From MED-G17 sp963991985 (GTDB lineage: Bacteria > Bacteroidota > Bacteroidia > NS11-12g > UBA9320), in contig CAXDRX010000003.1 of the NCBI GenBank assembly GCA_963991985.1, forward strand, positions 1-64,000: a DNA stretch of 64,000 bases, in the 5' to 3' direction. A model generated the notes under the pieces. The model worked only from the letters and a program-made list of their open reading frames with translations. It was not told where the DNA came from and searched no databases. Shown in pieces: positions 34,377 through 42,396 of the stretch (the stretch's first letter is position 1; each line of letters starts with the position of its first letter). A program made the translations under genes and the position numbers.

Positions 34377-35030
34377 ATGCAAATTGCTAAGATAGGTTTG
34401 TTGTTGACTCGAGAGTTTACTTCTGAATTGAGAAGCAAAGAGCAATTACTAAGTTCACTCGTTCAAGTTGTGATTACCCTTTTTATTGTTTACTTGTCTA
34501 GTCCTTTTATCGCAGAAAAGTATTGGAATGTTTTTCTTTGGATCTGCATTTTGTTCAATAGTATTCATGCGGTAGGTAGAAGTTTTTTAAGTCAAAAAAT
34601 CGGTCTCTCATTGTATTTATTCCAGATCGCTTCTCCAAAGGAAATTATTGTTTCCAAATTGTTGTTCAATTGTCTTATGAGCATCGCTATTGGTTTACTT
34701 ACCTTAGGATTGATGATTTTTTTCTTCCCTCATCCAAAACTCAATTTTGAGCCGCTACTTATCAGCACTTTACTTTTTTGTTTTGGGACCTCTGCTTTGT
34801 TTACATTTTCCTCCAGTTTGGCAGTTGGCCTTAAAGGAGCCAATGTTATTTTCCCGATTCTTAGTTTCCCCTTGTCTTTGCCCTTACTTTTACTCACAGT
34901 TAAATCTGGGAAAAGAGCATTTTTATTGGAAAATATCGTTTGGATGAATGAACATTGGTTTATGTTGATTGTAAGCATTATGATTTCAATCTTTACCGTT
35001 GTACTTTTTCCTTTTGTATGGGGGGAATAA
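34377..35030 (+). CDS. ccmB: Haem exporter membrane protein CcmB
   Basis: A 217-residue integral membrane protein with six hydrophobic segments, matching the CcmB family, the membrane subunit of the CcmAB ABC transporter used in cytochrome c maturation. The N-terminal LLTREFTSELRSKEQLLSSL and the central ASPKEIIVSKLLFN are family blocks. No ccmA ATPase is adjacent; it may lie elsewhere in the genome. First gene of the ccm run, followed by ccmC after 31 bases. Confidence 0.92.
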   Translation: MQIAKIGLLLTREFTSELRSKEQLLSSLVQVVITLFIVYLSSPFIAEKYWNVFLWICILFNSIHAVGRSFLSQKIGLSLYLFQIASPKEIIVSKLLFNCLMSIAIGLLTLGLMIFFFPHPKLNFEPLLISTLLFCFGTSALFTFSSSLAVGLKGANVIFPILSFPLSLPLLLLTVKSGKRAFLLENIVWMNEHWFMLIVSIMISIFTVVLFPFVWGE

Positions 35031-35061
35031 TTGACTGTTAAGATTACCTTTGAATTGCGCA

Positions 35062-35730
35062 ATGAGTAAAATGTGGTGGAAAATTTTGGCTTTGGTCTTA
35101 ATACTGTATTCGATTATCGGAGCATTTTTGTTCCCTGCTCCGGATGATTTAGGTATTTTACGGCAAACCGTAAGAAACTTACATTTTCATGTGCCCATGT
35201 GGTTTGGAATGATTTCTGTCCTAACGGGTAGCTTTGTGTTTTCCTTACGCTTTTTGCGGACCAATAACCTCAAAAATGATCTCTTGGCAAGTTCCATGAT
35301 TCAGGTGGCCTTGTTTTTTGGATTTATGGGAATCCTAACGGGTTCTGTTTGGGCAAGGTTTACTTGGACGGCTTGGTGGACACCTGATCCCAAACTAAAT
35401 GGAGCAGCCATTGGTGTTTTGATGTATATCGCCTATTACATCTTACGAAGTTCTTTGAAAGAAAATGAGATTCGGATGAGAAAATTAAGCGCAGTTTATA
35501 ATGTGCTCGCCTTCCCTATTTTCATTACATTAATTTTAATAATCCCCAAAATCACCAACTATTCCCTTCACCCTGGCAGCGGAGATACTGTTGGTTTTAG
35601 TTCTTATGATTTAAACAACAACTTACGAAAAGTATTTTATCCAGCTGTTTTGGGTTGGATATTGATGGGATTTTGGCTGGTAAAAATTATCTATCGCTTA
35701 CAACTTTTAACTGATGAAAAAGTCGCATAA
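35062..35730 (+). CDS. ccmC: Haem exporter protein CcmC
   Basis: A 222-residue membrane protein with six segments, of the haem-handling family that loads haem onto CcmE. It has the tryptophan-rich loop WARFTWTAWW (97-106) and the two conserved histidines that ligate haem, His43 (HVPMW) and His170 (SLHPG). The ATG at 35062 is preferred over a TTG four codons upstream. It overlaps the following ccmD-like gene by 17 bases. Confidence 0.95.
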   Translation: MSKMWWKILALVLILYSIIGAFLFPAPDDLGILRQTVRNLHFHVPMWFGMISVLTGSFVFSLRFLRTNNLKNDLLASSMIQVALFFGFMGILTGSVWARFTWTAWWTPDPKLNGAAIGVLMYIAYYILRSSLKENEIRMRKLSAVYNVLAFPIFITLILIIPKITNYSLHPGSGDTVGFSSYDLNNNLRKVFYPAVLGWILMGFWLVKIIYRLQLLTDEKVA

Positions 35731-35914
35731 TATTTTATTTTTCCTTTCTCTTGTCTCCACAAAAATGTACGCAAGCAACGATGTTTTGGATCCATTATAT
35801 CAATCAGGAAAGATTTACGTCGTTGTACTCATATTAAGTATCATTTTCATTGGATTGGGTGTTTTCTTATTTCGATTGGACAAACGTATTTCCAAATTAG
35901 AAAAAGATGAGTAG
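35714..35914 (+). CDS. CcmD-like small membrane protein
   Basis: A 66-residue protein with a hydrophobic N-terminus (about 5-21, possible signal peptide) and a second membrane segment (about 33-53), ending in a charged tail RLDKRISKLEKDE. Size, topology and place between ccmC and ccmE are those of CcmD, which in E. coli helps release holo-CcmE. CcmD proteins share little sequence, so position is the main evidence. It overlaps both neighbours (17 and 8 bases). Confidence 0.75.
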   Translation: MKKSHNILFFLSLVSTKMYASNDVLDPLYQSGKIYVVVLILSIIFIGLGVFLFRLDKRISKLEKDE

Positions 35915-36287
35915 AACTTACATAATCGTTTTGGTTGCCATTGCTGTTGGTGTAGCGGCTATTTTAAGCATGTATGGAGACAGTAGTAGTTATGTATCAT
36001 TTGAAGAAGCCGATGCCCTAAAAAGAGAGGTTCATGTGGTTGGTCAATTGGTATATCTTGATTCTATGCAATATCAACCGCTAAAAAACCCGAATTACTT
36101 TTCTTTTTTTCTCCAAGATGAAAAGGGAGAAACCAAAAAAATTATTTACTACAATGCCAAACCTCAAGATTTTGACAAAAGTGAAAAAGTAGTGGTTGTT
36201 GGGAAAATGGAAAACGAAAATTTTGTAGCGAGCAACATATTGCTGAAATGTCCCTCAAAATATGAGGCAGAAATTGCCAAGGAATAA
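35907..36287 (+). CDS. ccmE: Haem chaperone CcmE, CxxxY variant
   Basis: A 126-residue protein with an N-terminal membrane anchor (about 4-21) and a periplasmic OB-fold domain. CcmE holds haem covalently before passing it to CcmF. In the classic protein the haem is bound by His in an HxxxY motif; here the site reads CPSKY (Cys115 to Tyr119), so the attachment residue is cysteine. This CxxxY form is known from archaea and some bacteria and defines a variant System I that usually lacks CcmH. No ccmH is seen in this window. It is directly followed by ccmF with no gap. Confidence 0.93.
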   Translation: MSRTYIIVLVAIAVGVAAILSMYGDSSSYVSFEEADALKREVHVVGQLVYLDSMQYQPLKNPNYFSFFLQDEKGETKKIIYYNAKPQDFDKSEKVVVVGKMENENFVASNILLKCPSKYEAEIAKE

Positions 36288-38795
36288 ATGAAAGAAATTG
36301 TATACGAAAATGAGCATTTGCTTCCAGGAAACATTGGCAAGTTTTTGGTTGTTTTGGCTTTCGTTTCCGCATTATGTAGTGCATTGAGTTATTTTTTCGG
36401 AGAACAGCGAGGGGGGAAATCATGGATTCGCTGGGGTCGCTCCTTCTTTTTTGTCCATACTTTCGCCACAATCGGGATATTCATAGCCCTGTATTACATT
36501 ATCCAAAGTCATTTGTTTGAGTATCACTATGCTTGGCAACATTCAAGTAAAGAATTGCCCACAAGATATATGATTAGTTGTTTTTGGGAAGGCCAAGAGG
36601 GCAGTTTTTTGCTCTGGCAATTTTGGCATTGTATCTTAGGGATTGTTCTGATATTCCGATCAAAACGTTGGGAAGCTAGCGTAATGTCCATATTGTCATT
36701 TGCACAAATTGTTTTGAGCAGCATGATTCTGGGCCTGCCAGTTGGTGAATTTGTTGTTGGTTCTAGCCCTTTCAATCTGATGAGAGATGTATTGGACGCA
36801 CCAATATTTGAGAAAGAGAATTACTTAAGTCTTATCTTAGATGGATCAGGTTTAAATCCTTTGCTTCAAAACTATTGGATGGTTATCCACCCACCCACAC
36901 TATTTTTGGGTTTTGCAAGTAGTGTTGTCCCTTTTGCTTTTGCTTTGGCAGGACTATGGAAGGGGAAATTTACGGAATGGATTAGAGTGGCCATTCCATG
37001 GACCCTATTTTGTATTGGTATTTTGGGTTTGGGAATCGTTATGGGTGCTTTTTGGGCTTACGAATCCCTTAGCTTTGGTGGTTATTGGGCATGGGATCCC
37101 GTGGAAAATGCTAGCTTGGTTCCGTGGCTTGTTATTTTGGCTGCCAACCATGTGATGCTTATCCAAAAAGCCAACCGAAACCACTTAGTTTTGAGCTATG
37201 TTTTGGTTTTTGCCTCCTTTTTGCTTGTCCTCTATGCAACATTCCTGACACGAAGTGGAATTTTGGGAGACACGTCCGTGCACTCCTTTACTGATCTTGG
37301 ATTATCTGGTCAATTGTTGATTTTTTTATTTGCAATCAATGCGCTGCCTGTAATGGCTATTTCTAGAGGTTTAAAAGAAAAATTATTTATTGCCTTGTTT
37401 CTTTTTTTGGCCCTTGTTTTAAATGCCATTGGTTTAGACGGTGTGAAGTGGTTCACTGTGGCTACCTTTCTCTCTCTAAATTCATTTTTCGTTTGGAAAA
37501 TGTTCCAACGATTGCCCTTGTCTAAGCAAGAAGAGAGTATTTATTCAAGAGGTTTCTGGATGCTAATGGGGAGTTTGTTTCTTTTGCTTTCTGCCTTTCA
37601 AGTTTTAATAACCACCTCCATCCCAGTTTACAATTATATTTTTGATTTAGATTTAGCCCCTCCAATCAATATCGTTGAGCACTACAATCAATGGCAAGTT
37701 TGGTTTGCCGCTGGGATTACGCTCCTCACTGCACTTGGACAATATTTTGCCTTTAAGCAAAACAAAAAAGGCAAATTCCAAAAACAGCTCATCTCTTTGG
37801 CAATTTTTGCACTTGCCCTAGGTAGTCTTTTGAGTTGGAATATGCATATTTCTTGGAAGTATGGTTTCCTTATCACGAGCTCTTTATATGCATTTTTGGG
37901 TAATTTATTCTATTTGATTGACGTGCAAAAGTTACGTTGGAATCTTTCTGGTGGATCTATAGCACATATTGGGTTTGCCTTGATGATTATTGGCGTTGTC
38001 ATTTCTGGGACTCAAAAAGAAGTAATCTCTAAAGACAAAAGTGGCATTTTAGCAAAGGAATTTGACACAGAAATGGCTGGAGAAAATTTATTGCTGTGGA
38101 AAAATAGTCCCGTCTCACTTGGCCCATACTTGGTTACCTATCGAGGAGATACAACCATCGGACCAGACATTTATTTTCAGATTGATTATGAACATCAGAA
38201 TGGAAAAGAAAAATTCAGCCTATTTCCAAACGCACAAATTAGCGAAGAAAATAATTTGATGGCCAACCCTGCCACAAAACATTACATTGATCACGATGTA
38301 TTTACCCACATTACCTCTATACCAATCAAGGAAGAACCCGAAGATTGGGGCGACGAAAAATCCCAATCGGTAACGCTTGGAGATACCCTGAATAGAAAAG
38401 GCCTTCAAGTAATCGTTGAAAGCATTGAAGAAGCCCAAGATCCCAAAATAAAGGCAGATCTAATCGCCAGAGCGAAAATAAAAATAATTACACCAACCAA
38501 AGTTTGTTATGCTTTTCCAAAATATTTCATCAATGGAAACCAATCTTTCACAATCTATGATGCTTTGGAGGAGGAGGGCTTGTTGTTTAATTTTCGATTA
38601 AACCCCAAAGAAAATGGAGATATGGAAGTCGTATTAATTACTGCGGAAAGACCTGCACAACCCGACTATGTTATCATGAAAGCCATCGTTTTTCCTTGGA
38701 TCAATTTGCTTTGGCTAGGGACCATTGTGATGACCTTTGGATTTTTCCTTGCCACCATCAAAAGAATCAAAGATGTTCGAAACAAAAAAAGCTAG
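36288..38795 (+). CDS. ccmF: CcmF-type cytochrome c haem lyase subunit
   Basis: A large polytopic membrane protein of 835 residues that joins haem from CcmE to apocytochrome c. It has about 15 hydrophobic segments and the WWD-type haem-handling loop GGYWAWDPVENASLVPWL (about 262-279). Other family blocks are ISCFWEGQEGSFLLWQFW (95-112, partly) and LLQNYWMVIHPPTLFLGF with the conserved His. A periplasmic region near 600-800 lies before the last membrane helix. Typical CcmF is about 650 residues; the extra length is mostly in this C-terminal region. It overlaps the next gene by 23 bases. Confidence 0.96.
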   Translation: MKEIVYENEHLLPGNIGKFLVVLAFVSALCSALSYFFGEQRGGKSWIRWGRSFFFVHTFATIGIFIALYYIIQSHLFEYHYAWQHSSKELPTRYMISCFWEGQEGSFLLWQFWHCILGIVLIFRSKRWEASVMSILSFAQIVLSSMILGLPVGEFVVGSSPFNLMRDVLDAPIFEKENYLSLILDGSGLNPLLQNYWMVIHPPTLFLGFASSVVPFAFALAGLWKGKFTEWIRVAIPWTLFCIGILGLGIVMGAFWAYESLSFGGYWAWDPVENASLVPWLVILAANHVMLIQKANRNHLVLSYVLVFASFLLVLYATFLTRSGILGDTSVHSFTDLGLSGQLLIFLFAINALPVMAISRGLKEKLFIALFLFLALVLNAIGLDGVKWFTVATFLSLNSFFVWKMFQRLPLSKQEESIYSRGFWMLMGSLFLLLSAFQVLITTSIPVYNYIFDLDLAPPINIVEHYNQWQVWFAAGITLLTALGQYFAFKQNKKGKFQKQLISLAIFALALGSLLSWNMHISWKYGFLITSSLYAFLGNLFYLIDVQKLRWNLSGGSIAHIGFALMIIGVVISGTQKEVISKDKSGILAKEFDTEMAGENLLLWKNSPVSLGPYLVTYRGDTTIGPDIYFQIDYEHQNGKEKFSLFPNAQISEENNLMANPATKHYIDHDVFTHITSIPIKEEPEDWGDEKSQSVTLGDTLNRKGLQVIVESIEEAQDPKIKADLIARAKIKIITPTKVCYAFPKYFINGNQSFTIYDALEEEGLLFNFRLNPKENGDMEVVLITAERPAQPDYVIMKAIVFPWINLLWLGTIVMTFGFFLATIKRIKDVRNKKS

Positions 38796-39561
38796 TATTG
38801 CTTTTATCGGTGCCGGACATGTTGCTTGGCATTTGACACAGCTTTTTTTTAAAAACGGTGTGCAAATTGAAAGTATAGCGTCAAGGTCTATTGAACATGC
38901 AGAAAGTTTGGCCCAAAAAGTAAATAGTAAAGCCTATTCCATAGATACCATCCTGATGAACTCGGTTGATTTTGTTTTTTTATGTGTCCCAGACGATGTT
39001 ATTTCTGATTTGGTAACAAAAATTAATCCTGGGAGATATTGTGTTGTGCATACCTCGGGAGCTACCGACATCAATGCATTGGAAAAATTTGAAAATCGAG
39101 GGGTATTTTATCCCTTCAATACATTCAACAAAAAAATAGAAATTTCCTTGGAAGATACCCCCATACTGGTGGAGAGCCCAAGCCACGCACAACAACTTAT
39201 GGACTTGGCCAAAAATATTTCTAAGCTACCCATTTTGTACGATTCTGAAGCAAGATTGCGTTTGCATATTGCAGGAACTTTGGCCAATAATTTTGTCAAT
39301 CACATCTTGGCAACAAGTCGAAAATTAATGACTGATAACGGTCAAGACTTTGATCTTTTGCATGCCCTTATCCAAAAAACGCTTAACAACTCAATCTTTC
39401 AAAACACAAAAAATGCGCAAAGCGGACCCGCAAGTCGCAATGATCTTATGACCATTGAAAAACATTTGGATTTTTTGCGCAAAAATTCAGACGATCCAGA
39501 GATGTATCGCGTTATAACCAATAGCATACTAAAAAAGCACGGATATGAAACCTTGGATTAA
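38773..39561 (+). CDS. Rossmann-like / DUF2520 domain protein
   Basis: A 262-residue protein with an N-terminal dinucleotide-binding fold (ASIAFIGAGHVAWHLTQLF) and a helical C-terminal DUF2520 domain (from about residue 120, with FYPFNTFNK and GTLANNFVNHI). It resembles NADP-dependent oxidoreductases such as pyrroline-5-carboxylate reductase and 6-phosphogluconate dehydrogenase, but the substrate is not known. The ATG at 38773 fits the family and overlaps the ccmF end by 23 bases; an earlier in-frame start exists at 38737. Its end overlaps the next gene by 17 bases. Confidence 0.87.
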   Translation: MFETKKASIAFIGAGHVAWHLTQLFFKNGVQIESIASRSIEHAESLAQKVNSKAYSIDTILMNSVDFVFLCVPDDVISDLVTKINPGRYCVVHTSGATDINALEKFENRGVFYPFNTFNKKIEISLEDTPILVESPSHAQQLMDLAKNISKLPILYDSEARLRLHIAGTLANNFVNHILATSRKLMTDNGQDFDLLHALIQKTLNNSIFQNTKNAQSGPASRNDLMTIEKHLDFLRKNSDDPEMYRVITNSILKKHGYETLD

Positions 39562-39967
39562 AAACAGTTTATTTATTTTTCTTTTTTGTTTGACTTCGTC
39601 CAGTCTTTTGGCTCAGAAAATTGAGGTAAACCCAGCGATTCAATGGCGATTTGTGCGAAGCCAGTCCATGAATTTGGTAGATGGATTGTGGTATGATTTT
39701 GAATTTCCTGCAGAAAAAGGTTTCGATTACGCTTTGGTGATCAACCATACTTTAGACTCGGCAAAATTATTACTCTCCATTGCGGATTTGCAAGGCGTCC
39801 ATATTTTCAAAAAGGAATTGATAGAAATTAAACCTGAAATCTACAGTTATTTCGATGTGGCTCATACCAGCACGTATAAAATGTTAATCAATTTGTCCGA
39901 TGGAAAAAATGAAATCAAAAAAAACCAAGTAAACTTGAGCCTAATTCGGAGAATCAAGATACGATAA
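39545..39967 (+). CDS. Small secreted protein, unknown
   Basis: A 140-residue protein with a clear signal peptide (hydrophobic about 8-21, likely cut after SLLAQ). The mature part is predicted to be mostly beta strands (for example IEVNPAIQWRFVRSQ, DYALVINHTLDSAKLLLSI) and ends with a basic RRIKIR. I recognise no family. Its start lies inside the end of the DUF2520 gene (17-base overlap), so it is probably the last member of the ccm operon. It ends one base before the convergent mazG-like gene. Confidence 0.65.
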   Translation: MKPWIKNSLFIFLFCLTSSSLLAQKIEVNPAIQWRFVRSQSMNLVDGLWYDFEFPAEKGFDYALVINHTLDSAKLLLSIADLQGVHIFKKELIEIKPEIYSYFDVAHTSTYKMLINLSDGKNEIKKNQVNLSLIRRIKIR

Positions 39968-40294
39968 TTAAGACAATTTTGGGTTTGTTTTGTGTCTATC
40001 TGCATCTCGATTTGTTTTCTTTTCAAGATTGTTTCTCAAAGCCTCTGAAAGGTCCACACCAGTTTGATTGGCTAAACAAATCAAAACCCAAAAAACATCT
40101 GCCATCTCATCGGATAAATCGCCCTTCACCTCGGTAGGCTTAAAACTTTGCTCTCCATAGATTCTTGCCATCAGCCGAGCTAGCTCCCCTACTTCCTCCA
40201 TTAAAATCGCTGTATTGGTTAGTTCACTAAAATATTTTACTCCGATGGTTTTTATCCATTCATCTACCTTTCTTTGTGCTTCAGCAATTGTCAT
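39968..40294 (-). CDS. MazG-like nucleotide pyrophosphohydrolase
   Basis: A 108-residue all-helical protein of the MazG / dCTPase superfamily, which hydrolyses NTPs or dNTPs to monophosphates and pyrophosphate, probably as housecleaning. Metal-binding acidic motifs are ILMEEVGELARLM (about 30-42) and LSDEMADVFWVL (about 61-72), giving the ExxE and ExxD pairs. The single short domain suggests a MazG-type homodimer or tetramer. It is divergent from gpmI, with only six bases between the two start codons. Confidence 0.9.
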   Translation of the reverse strand: MTIAEAQRKVDEWIKTIGVKYFSELTNTAILMEEVGELARLMARIYGEQSFKPTEVKGDLSDEMADVFWVLICLANQTGVDLSEALRNNLEKKTNRDADRHKTNPKLS

Positions 40295-40300
40295 AATCTA

Positions 40301-41818
40301 TTGAACAAAGCAATACTAATCATTTTAGATGGATGGGGCCTTGGAAAAAAAGACAATCAAGACGCCATTTACAAGGGTAAGACCCCTTTCATCGATAGCC
40401 TTTACGAAAAATTTCCCAATGGTACACTACGAACCTTTGGCAAACATGTTGGACTGCCGGAGGGACAGATGGGTAATTCTGAAGTTGGACATATGAACAT
40501 TGGTGCAGGCCGAGTTGTCTACCAAATGTTGGCCCAAATTCATCAGTCTTTTGAAGAAAAAGAATTTGAGACAAAACATTTGTGGCAATGCATAATAAAT
40601 GAATTAAAAACAAATCCAACCAAAAATATACACTTTTTGGGTTTGGTTTCTGATGGAGGTGTTCACAGCCATGTGTCTCATCTTAGCAATATGCTCCACC
40701 TATTGACCCAGGCTGGTTTAGACCATCAAGCTTTGATTCACGCCATTACAGACGGTAGAGATACCGACCCGAAAAGTGGTTTGAACCATCTAACCAAACT
40801 CTTAGAAGATCCTAAAATTGGAAAAGCAAAAATCGCAAGTATTTGTGGTAGATACTATGCCATGGATAGGGACAAAAGATGGGAACGAACAAAATTGGCC
40901 TACGACCTATTGACAGAAGGCAAAGGTGAAATTTTCGACAACCCTATTGAGGCAATCAAATCAAGATACAAAAAAGAAGAAACAGATGAATTTCTCAAGC
41001 CCATTTCTATTCAAGAAGGGACAAAGATCCATTGTATCAAAAAAGAAGATATTGTAATTTGTTTTAATTTTCGAACGGACAGAGCGAGACAAATCACCGA
41101 AGCATTAACAATAAATAAATTTGATTCATTTCCCACAAAAAATCTGAGACTCCGGTATTGTACCTTTTCCGAATATGATAAAAAATTTGAGCATATCCCT
41201 GTTTTCTTCAAAAAAGAAGACCTCAACAATACCTTGGGAGAAGTTCTTTCAAAATATAATAAAACCCAAATTAGAGCTGCAGAAACTGAAAAATATCCCC
41301 ACGTTACGTTCTTCTTTTCTGGAGGCAGAGAGAACCCATTTTTTAATGAAGAACGAGTTTTGGTCAATTCCCCAAAAGTGGCAACCTATGATTTGCAACC
41401 AGAAATGAGCGCTGAAAAGTTAAGCCGCAAAATTTTAGAAAAGTTAGACTCTACCCCTGATTTTATCTGCCTAAACTTTGCAAATCCCGATATGGTTGGA
41501 CATACCGGAATTTTTGAGGCAATCGTAAAATCAGTGGAAACGGTAGACAAATATTTAGAAAGCATTGTAAAAAAAGGAATTTCTTTGGGCTATCAATTTT
41601 TCATTACTGCAGACCACGGAAATGCAGAGCAAACCCAAAATAGCGATGGGACACCTCATACAGCTCACACCACCAATTTGGTCCCTTTTTTTATTATAAG
41701 TCCAAAAGTAAATCGCATACAGAACCAAGGTGTTTTGGCAGACATTGCGCCAACCCTACTTGAAATGTTGGCAATACAAAAACCTGTGGAGATGACCGGA
41801 AAATCTTTGATCGCATGA
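40301..41818 (+). CDS. gpmI: Cofactor-independent phosphoglycerate mutase
   Basis: A 505-residue glycolytic enzyme interconverting 3- and 2-phosphoglycerate, using two metal ions and a phosphoserine intermediate. ILDGWG near the start holds the first metal ligands; the nucleophile is Ser60 (GQMGNSEVGHMNIGAGR). DGRDTDP, CGRYYAMDRDKRWERT and ITADHGNAE follow in order. The start is TTG at 40301: it gives the standard N-terminus MNKAILIILDGWG and no ATG is available in frame before the motif. Its end overlaps rdgB by four bases. Confidence 0.97.
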   Translation: MNKAILIILDGWGLGKKDNQDAIYKGKTPFIDSLYEKFPNGTLRTFGKHVGLPEGQMGNSEVGHMNIGAGRVVYQMLAQIHQSFEEKEFETKHLWQCIINELKTNPTKNIHFLGLVSDGGVHSHVSHLSNMLHLLTQAGLDHQALIHAITDGRDTDPKSGLNHLTKLLEDPKIGKAKIASICGRYYAMDRDKRWERTKLAYDLLTEGKGEIFDNPIEAIKSRYKKEETDEFLKPISIQEGTKIHCIKKEDIVICFNFRTDRARQITEALTINKFDSFPTKNLRLRYCTFSEYDKKFEHIPVFFKKEDLNNTLGEVLSKYNKTQIRAAETEKYPHVTFFFSGGRENPFFNEERVLVNSPKVATYDLQPEMSAEKLSRKILEKLDSTPDFICLNFANPDMVGHTGIFEAIVKSVETVDKYLESIVKKGISLGYQFFITADHGNAEQTQNSDGTPHTAHTTNLVPFFIISPKVNRIQNQGVLADIAPTLLEMLAIQKPVEMTGKSLIA

Positions 41819-42396
41819 AAATCATTTTTGCCACTCAAAATCCAAACAAAATCAAGGAAATTCAAAATATGTTGCCCGCCAATATCAATATTGTAGGGTT
41901 GCAAGATATCCATGTGAATGAGGATATTCCTGAAACTGCCCCAACGCTAAATGGCAATGCGCAATTGAAAGCCAATTTTATTTGGAAAAAGTTTCAACTG
42001 CCTTGTTTTGCAGATGATACAGGTTTAGAGGTTGAAGCACTAAATGGTGAGCCTGGCGTGCGTAGCGCTCGATATGCAGGAGAAGTCAAAAATGACGGTG
42101 CAAATATTCAGCTTTTGCTAAATAAACTCCAAAACATACCCAATCGATTTGCCCATTTTAGAACTTGTTTTTGCTTTATACACAAAAACGAAACTCATTT
42201 TTTTGAGGGCAAGATTGAAGGGGAAATTGCCATCGAAAAGTTGGGACAAAATGGGTTTGGATACGACCCTATTTTCGTTCCAAAAGGTTATAAAAAAACC
42301 TTTGCACAAATGACATTGGCCGAAAAAAATAAAATAAGTCACCGTGCAAAAGCTCTTGAAAAATTGCTAAATCACCTAAACAATCTCATCGTTTAG
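41815..42396 (+). CDS. rdgB: XTP/dITP diphosphatase (RdgB/HAM1)
   Basis: A 193-residue nucleotide house-cleaning enzyme that hydrolyses dITP, ITP and XTP to monophosphates, keeping deaminated purines out of DNA and RNA. Family motifs: IFATQNPNKIKEI (4-16), FADDTGLEVEALNGEPGVRSARYAG (as DDTGLEVEALNG, about 66-77), GFGYDPIF and the C-terminal SHRAKAL. It overlaps the end of gpmI (ATGA) and overlaps the convergent kmo gene by 21 bases at their 3' ends. Confidence 0.97.
   Translation: MKIIFATQNPNKIKEIQNMLPANINIVGLQDIHVNEDIPETAPTLNGNAQLKANFIWKKFQLPCFADDTGLEVEALNGEPGVRSARYAGEVKNDGANIQLLLNKLQNIPNRFAHFRTCFCFIHKNETHFFEGKIEGEIAIEKLGQNGFGYDPIFVPKGYKKTFAQMTLAEKNKISHRAKALEKLLNHLNNLIV

Noticed and set aside
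39968..40294. MazG-like gene as part of a MazEF toxin-antitoxin system
   Set aside because: No mazE or mazF is present; the single-domain protein fits nucleotide housecleaning.
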